Assembly: GCF_000975265.2 (NCBI RefSeq)
Contig: NZ_CP083405.1
Location: 2,914,001 to 2,978,000, forward strand
Source of the DNA: Mycobacterium lepromatosis
GTDB taxonomy: Bacteria > Actinomycetota > Actinomycetes > Mycobacteriales > Mycobacteriaceae
Reading direction: 5' to 3'
DNA length: 64,000 nt
Part shown: positions 11,276 to 21,352 of the stretch, piece after piece
How positions within the stretch are numbered: position 1 is the first letter of the stretch
How the letters are laid out: every line of letters starts with the position of its first letter
Made by a program: the position numbers and the translations under genes
Notes under the pieces: model-generated
Told to the model about the DNA's origin: nothing
The model's input: only the letters and a program-made list of their open reading frames with translations
Database searches by the model: none

Positions 11276-11493
11276 ACTAGCTCATTTCTGGGCCTATGGC
11301 GGTGTGTCACAGTCCGTCGACTTCGGTACACGCAGCTTCGACACGACTTATCCACTCAGCTCGGCAGCGACACGCACCAGCTGACAGCTGGCGGAGGAAC
11401 TCATACCTATCTTTTACCTATCTTTCGACATCGGTGCGTTGTAGTCTGCGGTCAGAGCGTGGGGTACCCAAACATTGCGCGAAGTCGTTAGTG

Positions 11494-13400
11494 ATGGGGA
11501 AGCAAGCAGAAGTTCTTGCCGAAACATCCCGTGAAATTTTTTGGGATAAAATGCTCTTAGCCAAGAAACTTTTCCTTGGTCGCTTTTTGCTCCAACTCAT
11601 ACAACCGTAGTCTAAGCTGTTTCGATTTCTAAGGGGTGCGCACGGCCGCTTTTTGGACCAGCTGTAGCAGTTTCTTGTCACCGTTGACTGGAGTGTCATC
11701 GACCGCGATGCGCAGATTCTTGATAGAATACTTTAAAGACTTTGCCGGACTGGGTTTTTTCGGCATGAATATACAGACCGGAGTAATGGCGGTTTGTATA
11801 TGTCGTAAGTCGACTACAGCTGTGCTCTACTGATGGTTATCAGCGTTTATCCCAGTGTCGGCGTACTGTTACGGTCCACTAGTTGATCGGAATAGCTGAA
11901 CCACTCAAGCTTGCTGAGCTTTCGCAACAGAAGCGGAAGTGCGTGCTGTGGTGTGCCGCCGGTGCCGTTTCTGCTTACCGAACTGGACATGGGTTCCGAT
12001 CCGACCCACCTGGCCTCGATGTCTACGCTGGTCTAAGCTAGGCAAGCTTATGACTTAGAAGGTGTTAAGTTGCGGAACATTGACGGTGTGGTTGCCGAAT
12101 TGCTGGTGCTCATGGCCCGGGTATCCCGCAACGAAGGGCATCGAGAGGGAGTCCAGCCGTCTTCGTTTTCTAGGACGATTCACCGAGGAGCACCGTGGAG
12201 AGGCGTAACAAGTTCATGGGTACTACGGGGCATCGAAAGCGGGGTGAACCAGGATCCATCGTGTTAGCGTCTCCGTCGAAAAGTTAGTCGGGCAAGAAGG
12301 TGACGACTGAAGACTTGGCCGTCGAAATGGTCACTAAGGATCGCAGGAGAATGGTCTAGCTAGTGCACGAAATGGGGCAAGCCAGTTGGCAAACATGAAA
12401 AGGTTGCCAGTGAGATTGCATTTATCGCCGCCACCAATTACGCGCTGGAAGCGGTGGTGAAGCTTTCTGGTTAGTGGTCAACGAAGGATGTAACGACAAT
12501 CAGGATCGAAGTGGCGTTGACCAAATTGTGCTTTAGCGAGATGGTCTGCCGTATTGCCGACGAGCTGATCCAAATCCGGGGTGGAAGAGGCTATGAGACT
12601 GCGGGATCTTTCGTGGCGCGTGGTGAGCGTGCGGTGACAGCCGAGCAGATGCTGTGAGCACTGCGGATCAATCGCATCTTCGAAGGATCGGGCGATATCA
12701 CGGGCTGTTCATCGTCCGAGAGGCGCTTGACACCTAAATCTCACTACTGCAGGTGCCCTGGCGAAACGTAACGCCAAGTTGTGAGAAAAGGCTGCGGTTG
12801 GCGTGAGCAAGTTCTATGCAAAATAGTTGCTGGAACTGGTCTGTGGCGAAGGCCAACAGAACGCCGGGTATAACGAGTTCGGTCCGATCGCTTTCCACCT
12901 GATGGCATAGTTAACGCTACTCGAATAAGTTGGTCCGCAACGCATTCTACGGGATGGCGTGTTGACAAGCCGATTTGGAGCACAGGAAGGGATTTCTGAG
13001 TTGCATTGTCGGTATTGGTTTTGCGCTGTTCGCCATGTCGGTTGTGTGCGGCGATTTTCGATGTCTGGCAGATCCCATCGCCGGTCAACAAGTGTTCGAG
13101 CTGGACTAAAATTTTTATGAACAAGTCATTGTGCAGGTGGCGGCGCTCTTCTACGCGTTGTGGACTAATCTCTACAGCAGTCGATGTTCAACTGACAAAA
13201 GCCTTCTGCAGGGACGCCGCTACATCTGGCTGGAAGGATGGGACGATAGATTAGTTGAAGGACACTGGAACGTAAATCACGCGCTGGGAGGCGGTCGCTT
13301 CGAGTGAGTACAATCTGGTTCGATGGTTTCTGACGGTGTCCTCCTTAATGAAGTCTGCTCCCATAACATTTGTCACGGTATGTATGAAATCTGCTGGTAA
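11494..13400 (+). pseudogene. fadE10: Decayed acyl-CoA dehydrogenase FadE10
   Basis: Near full-length remnant of the 650-aa FadE10 family, in order. WDKMLLAKKLFLGRFLLQLI lies near the N terminus (about 11545-11605). IGIAEPLKLAELSQQKRKC and RNKFMGTTGHRKRGEPG follow. The C-terminal half shows ASKIAFIAATNYALEAVV, ADELIQIRGGRGYETA and ERAVTAEQML, then EGQQNAGYNEFGPIAFHLMA. Many stops and frame changes occur. Ancestral role: flavin-dependent oxidation of acyl-CoA. It follows cspB as in M. tuberculosis, minus the PE_PGRS gene. Confidence 0.85.
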
Positions 13401-13479
13401 TGTTTATTCTTGGGTTCGGTTCATATCAGCTTGAAAGAGACGGTACCGCTCCGCGCGACATGGCCGGCGTCCCACGGGT

Positions 13480-14760
13480 TGGCTAAACGGCCACAACGAT
13501 CACGAACCACAGCAGGGAATGCACCCAAAGGGCATCGCCGTCTCCCTGACAGTGTCTAGCTTCCAGAGCACGAATGCGAAAAAGGCGAGAACATCATTAC
13601 GCCGCAAGGAATCTTGTAGATCGACTCGGCATAGTGCTGCGGGTAGCGGCGATGACAGACAAGGTAGCTGACGATGATCATCGCCCACACAGACATGAAT
13701 AACGACGATGAAATAGTTGTGATGAGCGTAAAATGCTGATCACCTCACCTTCAGCGTAGAGCAGTGGTACGTAAGTCAACAACAGCGGAGCCATAAGAAG
13801 CAAGGCGACCGCCAGCACTGTTCCGCCGCGGTTAAGTCAGCGGAACAGCGCTGGAACACTACCTTTGTATGTAAGACCGAAAAATATTCTACAATAATAG
13901 GATATACAGGAATTTTTCGAGGAGGCGGCAGAGATCACGACGAAGTTGACTATCTACGCTGCAGCGGCAAATCGCTGCCAGTGAAAATATTGCTACGAAT
14001 GGTGGTTCATCGCTTGTGAACTACTACCAAGGCAAGATAGTAAGGATTGCTAGGAGAGCTTCGACGTAAACGATCATCACCCGCAACGGTACTGCATTGA
14101 CCGCTCGCGGAAGAGTGCGGCGCGGTTTTGCTGTCTCGGCGGCGGTACCGGCGAGTTCCACTTCGATGTATGAGAAGAACTCGATAGGGAAGCACCCTCT
14201 GTCTTTCTGGAAATTTTCAACCATCGCGTGCTTACTTTGCGATGAAACAAAGTTGGTTAACAGCAGGAACGCACCGACCACTATGAGGCAGCTAACCGCG
14301 GCTAGCTGGACCAGGAGAGAACAGAACTTAGTCTACCCGAAGTTTGTGCACACTTAACAAGTTGAACGTCAGGCTTAGACCGGCTGTGACCAGACCGGTA
14401 GTCATGCTGGCACGTCTGTCCACCAGAACCCGAGTAGTCAGTGATCGCTACCATGTCTGAGATACCGGTGACGATCCAGGCGAACCAGTACGATCACACC
14501 ATGAGAAAGCCTGCCGATAGCCTCAAGAGGTCGGACGCGAAGTCGACGAACGACTGGTCAATTCAAGTTCGACAACAGCAACTCGCCCATAGCGAGCAGC
14601 ACGAAAAACAGAAAGAATCCGATCATCTCGTACACCACGAGTACCTCCAGATTGGCGACGGAGATTGTTAACCCGAAGTCCATAAAGAGACTGGCGCCGA
14701 TCGCTTCTTCGAAGACGATTAACTGAATATGATTGTTGGGCAAGGACCCGACGTAGGTGT
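13480..14760 (-). pseudogene. Decayed amino-acid permease (CycA/GabP family)
   Basis: The minus strand from about 14745 reads NNHIQLIVFEEAIGASLFM, then DFGLTISVANLEVLVVYEMI and FFVLLAMGELLLSNLN. It continues FVDFASDLL...W(S/T)YWFAWIVTGI(S)DMVAITDY in shifted frames. This is the N-terminal transmembrane core of the APC-superfamily D-Ser/D-Ala/Gly permease type. Later membrane segments are recognisable only as scattered hydrophobic pieces. I know of no permease at this position in M. tuberculosis. Confidence 0.7.
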
Positions 14761-14779
14761 GGCTACTCAGCTATCGGGT

Positions 14780-15004
14780 GCTCAACGGCGACATCGTCCG
14801 ATATTTGTGGTGTCTTCATTAGGCAGCGGCTCTCGTAAGAGCGCCAATTGGACCGCGATTCGCCGGACAGCGTGAAAACATATAACCGGTGTTCGTTATG
14901 CGGCTTTTATTGTGTTGAAAATTTTTTTAACATGTGTTTTCATAGAGAAAACATCGTCGATTTGTCCTCCCATGTTGCCGGTATGTGCTAATTAATTTGT
15001 GAAA
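14780..15004. other. AT-rich unassigned spacer
   Basis: A locally AT-rich region (for example GAAAATTTTTTTAAC near 14920) separates two divergently oriented pseudogenes. No gene is seen; it may hold dead promoter regions. Confidence 0.4.
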
Positions 15005-15870
15005 ATCTCTCGCTATTAGCATCACTGCCGACGGATGTGATTGCTATCCGGTAGCGACCGTTCGGTACTGGCTCGTTGTCGTCAGCATTGGCGGCTACTG
15101 GAACCGGAAGACATTCTCTCCATTGGATTTTTCGGTCGAACCATGATCAATGCAGCTGGAAGTTCTATATCGATCAGGTACTCAAGATCCCCTGGTTGCG
15201 GCACGTTTATTGCAAGCGCTATTCTATACTATAACCCGAAGGCATAATAATCCCAGCGATCTGTTGACATACTAACTGGTGTTATGGCAGCTAGCGATTT
15301 TGTGTATATGGCGCTGAATTTCTCCACGGAGTGGACCGCTTACCATCGCAACGGTGCACCTTAGCTCTACCCGGATCGGCTGCGGGCCTAGGTCGATGAG
15401 GTGAGAAAAGGATCTAGATCTAAATCAACAACGGGGTGTACCGGTGTGGTTTTGCCGGCTCGCAACAGGCCTACAACCGGTTGTTTATTGTGCTGTACTG
15501 GGTGAGCGATTGCTTGACCAACCAGCGATACCTAATGGGTGACAGCATCACAGAAGCAAGCGTCAGGCTCTTTACCACACTGGCCCGTTTCGACTCTATC
15601 TATCATGCGCATTTCAAGTGTAACAGGCGCAAACTCAGCGCGGTGCCGCTGCTATGGTCCTACGCTCGTGATTTGTTCCAGACACCGTGTTTCGGCGATA
15701 CCGTCGATTTCGGCCAGGTTAGGCACCACTAAATACAATAATGATACAATAATGCACGCTGATATCCAGCCTACCTGTATCGTGTCCACGGGCCTGAACT
15801 TTACTGTATATTTTACTTTACATGTACAGAAAGCTTTGGCGAGGTAGATTTTTCGGCTATATCACGTCAC
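15005..15870 (+). pseudogene. Decayed omega-type glutathione transferase (glutathionyl-hydroquinone reductase family)
   Basis: Matches the YqjG/ECM4 family. ITADGCD...Y is followed by degraded sequence near 15015-15120. The C-terminal helical domain is clear: YRCGFAGSQQAYNRLF, DCLTNQRYLMGDSITEASVR, LFTTLARFDSIYHAHFKCNR and LWSYARDLFQTPCFGDTVDF. It ends HADIQPTCIVSTG. The catalytic N-terminal CPWA motif has been lost. Mycobacteria lack glutathione, so the ancestor probably served a related thiol or quinone reaction. An 11-bp tandem duplication (15733-15754) lies near the 3' end. Confidence 0.75.
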
Positions 15871-15955
15871 CCGGGTCGTAACCTGCGCCGAGATTGCCGT
15901 CAGGGCTGTGACTGGGTAGGCGAGTATGATCCATGGCGGCAATCTCAGCGTAAAG

Positions 15956-16444
15956 TCAGAACGTCAGCCGAATCAACCATTCCGTGTGCGGGACATCGTG
16001 TACTTCACCGGCGGGGTCGACCACCAATGTCAGCAACTGCACGACTATGCCGATAAGCCGCCCGCGGTGCGGGTCGAGGGTGGGGATGGTCACCGCTAGG
16101 CGAGTGTTTGGCCGATAGAGAGTGCTGGTGGTGCCGGTCGGGTCTTCATAGATTCGCAGCAGTCGCCAGGGCGCTCGACTAATCGCCTCAGGAACCGAGA
16201 GCTGCACTGGATCGTGTTCGTCCGCCGACAACACGCCTTGCGCTTGCGGTGTTTGGCAATCGTCGAGGTTGAGTACGTTGCAATACAAGTACGGCCCCAC
16301 GCGGGTCAAGTGTCCGTGCGAATAGGCGCTGATCTCAGGTCGTTGTGGACTGGGCTTGCTCACCAGCATCCATGCGCCGAATCCGGCCGCAGCGGACAGC
16401 AGCATCACCACGGTCGGGAGCAGCACGGTTACCCGGCGTTGCAC
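15956..16444 (-). CDS. DUF2771-type exported or membrane-anchored protein
   Basis: 162 aa. Starts MQRRVTVLLPTVVMLLSAAAGFGAWM-like, giving one N-terminal hydrophobic segment (about 5-28) that works as a signal anchor. It is followed by a soluble domain with RVGPYLYCNVLNLDDCQTPQ (two Cys, possible disulfide) and AISRAPWRLLRIYEDPTGT. Matches Rv0875c of M. tuberculosis; function unknown. Its ATG overlaps the end of the upstream MFS gene by 16 bp, so the two are translationally coupled. No lipobox is seen. Confidence 0.85.
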   Translation of the reverse strand: MQRRVTVLLPTVVMLLSAAAGFGAWMLVSKPSPQRPEISAYSHGHLTRVGPYLYCNVLNLDDCQTPQAQGVLSADEHDPVQLSVPEAISRAPWRLLRIYEDPTGTTSTLYRPNTRLAVTIPTLDPHRGRLIGIVVQLLTLVVDPAGEVHDVPHTEWLIRLTF

Positions 16445-18096
16445 TGTGGCCTCATTGAAGGCCCACCGCCGCCGTAGCGCGTGCTCTCCTGCTCGACCAT
16501 CACCGGACGATTACCTCCGAGGCCTGGAATTAACGAATCACCGCGGAAGCTTACGATGGTTTGCGCTAGACCTAGGATCAGCAAGACACTGACCGCGGTG
16601 AATCCAACCCACAAATCGGTGTACACCATCACGCCTAGCGCTCCGCCCAGCACCCATGCTAGTTGCAGCGCTGATTCTGAACGACCGAATCCCGATGCGC
16701 GCGACTCCTCAGGCAAATCGTTTTGCAATGAGGCATCCAACGAAGCCTTCGCAATCGCACTAGACCCCGATGTGATCAGGGTAGCGATGGTAGCCATCAG
16801 TAGATTGCCGGCCACCGACGCCGCTAAGGCTAACACAGTGACTGCGATTGTGCAGCGCACCACCAGCACGGCCGGCCTGCCCAGCTGCAGGCGTGCGCTG
16901 GTGAAGTTGCCAGCGAAGTTACCGATCGCGGCCGCGGCGCCGATCAAGCCCAGCATCCCTAGCTGAACCCAGCCGTTGGCTTGATGCTCTTTGGCGACAA
17001 AGGCCGGATATAAGAATAGGAAGCCGACCATCACCTTGATGGTGCAATTGCCCCACAAAGAGGTAATGATGTTGCGGCCCAATGGTTGTCGAATTCTGCC
17101 CCCGACCTTCTTGACTTTCTCCGGCCAGCTCCGTCGCAGTGGTTTGCGATGCAAGCGATAGCTCAAAGTGGCTGGAATTTCACCTTCGGTCACCTCGACC
17201 CAGCGCGGAATCCGCATTGACAGCAAGGCGCCGGAGATCGTGATCGCGGCGACGACGAACAACGCGCCAGGCAGCTTGAACATGTGGGCGCAGACGAACT
17301 CGACACCGGTCGCGATGGCGCCACCGGCTATGGTGCCGCCGAGCAGACCGAACACGGTCAGCCGGGAATTGACACGTACCAAGTCAATGCTGGGTGGCAT
17401 CACCCGTGGTGTGACAGCGCTGCGCAGTACGCTGAACGACTTCGACAACACCATCATGGCCAGCGCGCACGGGTAAAGCACCATGGACGGGTAGCTGCCG
17501 GTGGCGCCATCGTAGTTCATGATCAGTAGTGTTGCTAGTCCGGTGCGTAGCACGAACGAGGTCGCCAGCGCGACGCGGCGGCCGTGCTGCAGCCTGTCTA
17601 GCGCTGGACCAATGAGCGGCGCGATCACCGCAAACGGGGCGATGGTGATCAGCAGGTACAGCGCGACTTTGGACTTGCTCTCCCCGCTGGCCGCAGCGAA
17701 GAACAAAGTGTTGGCCAGTGCAACGGCCATCGCAGAGTCGACCGCGAAGTTCGTGACCACCGGCCACGTCAGCGCAGTCAACCCGGATTTGTCAGCGCCG
17801 TCAGCGGTTGCGGCACGCTGAACCATCCAGTACATGCGATAGCCCATTTCACGGCTTCGCTGTGCGGCGGCGCGAGTGACCGTAATTCGTTCACCAGGGT
17901 CCGGACCGCGTGGTGGGGCGTTGTTGTGTTGAAGTTCTGGCTGCTGGCCCAGGGGTGGGAGATAGCGGTTGGCGCTGGGCATCGTCGGCGAGCGGCGCGC
18001 TGGGTCCAACTGTCCGGCTTCTTGTTCGCGCTGTTCCAGCGCTCTTCGTTGCTGGGTTGGCCGATAGACAGAGCTGTCGGCCGGGTAGTTCGCCAT
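16429..18096 (-). CDS. Major facilitator superfamily transporter (Rv0876c-like)
   Basis: About 555 aa from the ATG at 18096 (residue 31 of a longer frame that opens with GTG at 18186). The M. tuberculosis protein is about 548 aa, which favours the inner start. A long polar Pro/Gln-rich cytoplasmic N-terminal segment of about 90 residues precedes a membrane domain. That domain shows LTALTWPVVTNFAVDSAMAV, LLITIAPFAVIAPLIGPALD and a conserved loop DRLQHGRRVAL, the MFS loop 2-3 pattern. About 10-12 membrane spans are present. Substrate unknown. It is the upstream member of a two-gene operon with the DUF2771 gene and diverges from the DUF3027 gene. Confidence 0.88.
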   Translation of the reverse strand: MANYPADSSVYRPTQQRRALEQREQEAGQLDPARRSPTMPSANRYLPPLGQQPELQHNNAPPRGPDPGERITVTRAAAQRSREMGYRMYWMVQRAATADGADKSGLTALTWPVVTNFAVDSAMAVALANTLFFAAASGESKSKVALYLLITIAPFAVIAPLIGPALDRLQHGRRVALATSFVLRTGLATLLIMNYDGATGSYPSMVLYPCALAMMVLSKSFSVLRSAVTPRVMPPSIDLVRVNSRLTVFGLLGGTIAGGAIATGVEFVCAHMFKLPGALFVVAAITISGALLSMRIPRWVEVTEGEIPATLSYRLHRKPLRRSWPEKVKKVGGRIRQPLGRNIITSLWGNCTIKVMVGFLFLYPAFVAKEHQANGWVQLGMLGLIGAAAAIGNFAGNFTSARLQLGRPAVLVVRCTIAVTVLALAASVAGNLLMATIATLITSGSSAIAKASLDASLQNDLPEESRASGFGRSESALQLAWVLGGALGVMVYTDLWVGFTAVSVLLILGLAQTIVSFRGDSLIPGLGGNRPVMVEQESTRYGGGGPSMRPQCNAG

Positions 18097-18295
18097 GCCT
18101 GGATGCTGGTTGCGCGAGCCGGTGCGGGTCCGGCGGCCTGGTGTAGAGGCCAAACGGCCCGGATGATCACGCCGCCGTCCAGACACGAATCAATTCTGTC
18201 CTATGTTGACTTCATGCGTGTGCAGGCGGCCGGGTGTCGCTTGCCAACCGTGTCTTCCGGCAGAATTGGCTGATGTGATGCGAAGAGGAGGTAGC

Positions 18296-19066
18296 GTGAC
18301 TGGGCCCGTCGAGGATTCCGCCGTCGCGACCGTGGTCGAGTGGCCCGACGGATTGGCTGCGGTGCTCACTGCTGCGGCCGACGACGCCAGGGCGGCTATC
18401 GAGGAGTTCAGCGGTTCTGCGACGGTCGGGGACTACTTAGGGGTCAGTTACGAGGATCCGAACGCCGCCACTCACCGGTTCTTGGCGCATCTGCCCGGTT
18501 ACCAGGGATGGCAGTGGGCAGTCGTCGTCGCTGCTTATCCTGGTGCCGAGTACGCCACAGTCAGTGAAGTGGTGCTGGTCCCCGGGCCTACGGCGTTGCT
18601 CGCACCAGAGTGGGTGCCGTGGGAGCAGCGGGTCAGACCGGGGGATTTGAGCCCGGGAGATCTGCTCGCGCCGGCATCGGAGGACTTACGGTTGGTTCCC
18701 GGTTACAACGCCAGTGGTGACCCGGTGGTGGACGAGACCGCCGCCGAAATTGGGTTGGGTCGGCGCTGGGTAATGAGTGTCTGGGGGCGGTCGGCGGCGG
18801 CCGAGCGGTGGCATGGCGGCGACTACGGTCCTGATTCGCCGATGGCGCGGTCCACCACGCGTGTGTGCCGCGATTGCGGTTTCTTTCTGTCGCTGGTGGG
18901 ATCGCTTGGTACGATGTTCGGGGTATGCGGCAACGAAATGTCCGCTGACGGGCATGTTGTCGACAAGTTGTACGGCTGTGGTGCTCATTCCGACACCCCG
19001 GCTCCGGTAAGCAGCGGCTTACCCGTGGGTGAGCCGTACGACGACGGTGTCCTCGACATTTTGTAG
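18296..19066 (+). CDS. DUF3027 protein (Rv0877-like)
   Basis: 256 aa from a GTG with an excellent AGAGGAGGT Shine-Dalgarno five bases upstream, which fixes the start (the frame is open further up). The family is confined to actinobacteria and its function is unknown. Visible features are an acidic N-terminal half with FLAHLPGYQGWQWAVVV, a central LAPEWVPWEQRVRPGDLSPG block, and a C-terminal cysteine cluster. The cluster is CRDCGFF, then FGVCGNEMS, then YGCGAHSD, and could bind a metal. It is divergent from the MFS gene (200 bp apart) and convergent with the DUF2530 gene. Confidence 0.9.
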   Translation: MTGPVEDSAVATVVEWPDGLAAVLTAAADDARAAIEEFSGSATVGDYLGVSYEDPNAATHRFLAHLPGYQGWQWAVVVAAYPGAEYATVSEVVLVPGPTALLAPEWVPWEQRVRPGDLSPGDLLAPASEDLRLVPGYNASGDPVVDETAAEIGLGRRWVMSVWGRSAAAERWHGGDYGPDSPMARSTTRVCRDCGFFLSLVGSLGTMFGVCGNEMSADGHVVDKLYGCGAHSDTPAPVSSGLPVGEPYDDGVLDIL

Positions 19067-19088
19067 CACCCTATAGTGTAGCTTCCAG

Positions 19089-19111
19089 AGTCCCCGGCGG
19101 ACTAGCCTTTT
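19089..19111. terminator. Possible terminator between convergent genes
   Basis: A short AGTCC/GGACT stem with a CCGGC loop, then AGCCTTTT, lies in the 58-bp gap between the convergent DUF3027 and DUF2530 genes. The stem is only 5 bp. Confidence 0.3.
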
Positions 19112-19124
19112 CGACTGGCGGCGT

Positions 19125-19493
19125 TCAGTCACGGCTGGTTTTATGGCGTGTCCGGTTGAGTGGGCTGATCCGGTAGCGCGGGTATACAGGGTTCTTGACT
19201 TGCCGACCTTGGCAAGCTACTGGCGGGTTGAGATAGGTTTCGAGTCCGTCTTGTGCGCCTCGTGCACCGCGGCGGGCAGCGGCAAGTTGCCACACGAAAA
19301 TCCCGGCACCAAGTAATCCGACGACCAGTCCGGCCACTGTCACTGGACGCCAGCTCTGTAGGCCTGGCACCACGAACGCAGCGGCCACAGCGATCAGCCA
19401 GGACAGCGCGCCGACCGCTATAACCGGCCACACCTCGAGCAGCATGGGCGGCAACGGGGGCGGTTCGCGGCTTCTGTCAGGTTCGACCAACAT
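19125..19493 (-). CDS. DUF2530 small membrane protein (Rv0879c-like)
   Basis: 122 aa from ATG 19493. The N terminus is Pro-rich (PPPLPPMLLEVWPVIAVG) and is followed by two hydrophobic segments, about 22-45 and 52-73. FVWQLAAARRGARGAQDGLE comes next. M. tuberculosis homologues stop soon after GLETYL at about 91 aa. Here the reading continues about 30 residues with a basic tail (NPVYPRYRISPLNRTRHK), suggesting loss of the normal stop. Function unknown. It is divergent from the MarR-family gene. Confidence 0.8.
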   Translation of the reverse strand: MLVEPDRSREPPPLPPMLLEVWPVIAVGALSWLIAVAAAFVVPGLQSWRPVTVAGLVVGLLGAGIFVWQLAAARRGARGAQDGLETYLNPPVACQGRQVKNPVYPRYRISPLNRTRHKTSRD

Positions 19494-19697
19494 CTTGCCC
19501 AATTTAGCCCGGAAACGAAGTACACGGTGCTGCGGCCTGAGGTGATGTCCCCACGTTCGCGGGAGAGAGCTGGGCGCTTAGCTGGATCGGGCGTCAATGA
19601 AAAACCTCGGCAATTGCAGCAGCACAGCGAAAAGGATCGAAGTCCGTCGTTCGTCGTTTCTGATCCGAATTCTTCGGTTCCGATGTAACCTCGCGCC

Positions 19698-20129
19698 ATG
19701 CTTGACAGCGATGCGCGGCTGGCCAGCGATTTATCGTTGGCCGTCATGCGGCTGGCCCGCCAACTGCGCTTCCGGAACCCGCAATCGCCGGTGTCGCTGT
19801 CGCAGCTGTCTGCGCTGACGACGTTGACCAATGAGGGCGCCATGACGCTCGGCGCCCGAGCGATTCGTGAACGAGTCCAGCCGCCGTCGATGACCCGAGT
19901 GATCGCATTGTTGGCTGGCATGGGGTTCGTGGATCGTGAGCCACACCCCGTCGATGGGCGACAAGTGCTCGTCTCGGTATCGCAGTCCGGTGCCGAATTG
20001 GTTAAGGCAACCCGGCGCGCCCGCCAGGAATGGCTGGCCGAGCGGCTGATGACGCTGGATAGCGATAAACGTAACGTCCTGCGCAATGCCGTCGATCTGA
20101 TCTTGGCATTGCTTGACGAAAGTCCGTGA
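19698..20129 (+). CDS. MarR-family transcriptional regulator (Rv0880-like)
   Basis: 143 aa, a typical MarR length. It has N-terminal dimer helices ([18 protein letters not shown]), then a winged helix-turn-helix with [19 protein letters not shown] and [20 protein letters not shown]. The wing is [16 protein letters not shown], and a C-terminal helix completes the dimer interface. It likely represses its own promoter or the divergent DUF2530 gene; the 204-bp intergenic region is the candidate operator. Ligand unknown. The downstream gene is a dead methyltransferase. Confidence 0.92.
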   Translation: MLDSDARLASDLSLAVMRLARQLRFRNPQSPVSLSQLSALTTLTNEGAMTLGARAIRERVQPPSMTRVIALLAGMGFVDREPHPVDGRQVLVSVSQSGAELVKATRRARQEWLAERLMTLDSDKRNVLRNAVDLILALLDESP

Positions 20130-20164
20130 ACTCACGCTTTTATTACGCTGACGGTCTGGATGGC

Positions 20165-20985
20165 CTCGATGTTCAAGGCGTCAACAATCCCGAGGATCCG
20201 CGATTTTATGATTCCGCGACCTGAACAGCATCGATAGTTGTTCGGATCTGCCGACCGGCAGAAGATCTGGTAATCACCGAGTGTGTGTTGGTTATACAGT
20301 CCATGCTAGCGTACCGATTCCACTGGGTACCGACCACAGATTGGTTGAGCCCAAGGACGATCTGGCCGATGTCAGCGAGGTTAAGGTGCCCTCAGGGTAT
20401 AGTAGCGAGCGTTCGCCGATGTCATGTTCGGGTGGTTGGCTTCCACCTCAACTGTGGAATGCTGGCCGCCGTGAGACGGGTGCCCGAGCCAAGTGTGGCG
20501 CAGGTGGTCGCCAGAGCCCGGACGGTAGCAGTGCTCGAGGATGTCAGTCGCCCCGAGAACCCGGGTTCAATATTTCGCAGCACGGCAGGGTTGGGAGTGG
20601 ACGTGGCGGTGTTCGGCCCCAGTTGCATTGATCCGTTACACTAACGTGCGGTCTAGGTATCCATGGGTCATGCTTTGCCAGTGTCGTATGCTCGACCAAC
20701 CGGCTGGCTCGTCGATCTTGTGACGCTCAAAGAACGAGGCTTTCGCCTGTTGACGATGACGTCAAACCGCGAAGCGTGGGCGCCGCTGGAGGCGATGACG
20801 GCGGAGCGCGATGAACGGATTGCAGTGTTGGTGGGGCGCAGAAGGTTCGGGACTGGCCGCTAGTCATTCTGCGGTTAAGGCGTGTGCGGGTTCGTATCCT
20901 GATGTCGCGAGGGCATTGGACTCACTGAACGTTGCGGCGTCTATAGGTCTTCTACGAGAGGGTTCAGGCTCGGCGACGATGCACT
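20165..20985 (+). pseudogene. Decayed SpoU-type tRNA/rRNA methyltransferase (Rv0881-like)
   Basis: Segments match the family in order across frames: ITECVLVIQSMLAYRFHW, then GFHLNCGMLAAVRRVPEP, ARTVAVLEDVSRPENPGSIF and TAGLGVDVAVFGPSCIDPL. After these come MGHALPVSYARPTGWL and a degraded knot LLVGAEGSGLAAS...SLNVAAS. Multiple frameshifts occur. Ancestral role: SAM-dependent 2'-O-ribose methylation of RNA. Confidence 0.85.
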
Positions 20986-21084
20986 CCGCGGCACGAAATG
21001 AAGGGAGTCGAGCGATAAGGCTAGGACGACTTGTGAGTGAGAAGGGCAGTAAGCACGACCAATATTAACCCTGGGCAACGATTT

Positions 21085-21342
21085 GACCGTGGCTGGGTTT
21101 GTTTACGTGGTTATTGCTTCCGGGCTTGTGGTGCTGTGATTCGGGTGCATCCGCTGTCGGCGGTCGGGTTCAACATCGTCGCGGATGACGAGCTGGCGCC
21201 GACGTTGTGGGGGTGGCGGCGCACCGCGATCCTGCGCTGGGCACGGGAATTGACTGTGACTGACTATTGTGACGGGGGTGTTGCTGACGCCGCTCGTATA
21301 GATCGTATCGGATTGGGCCTAACCGCTCTGGGCTGGTGGTGA
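21085..21342 (+). pseudogene. Decayed small membrane protein (Rv0882-like)
   Basis: VHPLSAVGFNIVADDELAPT and LWGWRRTAILRWARELTVT are well preserved. The preceding hydrophobic N-terminal segment is in another frame, and the last membrane helix is broken. It sits next to sepH as in M. tuberculosis. Confidence 0.6.
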
Positions 21343-21352
21343 CATCCAGTCA

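Noticed and set aside
11418..11699. A minus-strand frame with two SWSKKRP segments as a repeat protein.
   Set aside because: It overlaps the N terminus of the fadE10 remnant on the other strand, and the apparent repeat is short.
15733..15754. An 11-bp tandem duplication (ATACAATAATG twice) as a functional element.
   Set aside because: It lies in the tail of a dead gene and is most simply a replication-slippage product.
18094..18186. Start of the MFS gene at GTG 18186.
   Set aside because: It would add 30 Arg/Pro-rich residues and make the protein longer than its M. tuberculosis homologue; the inner ATG at 18096 was preferred, though neither has a strong ribosome site.
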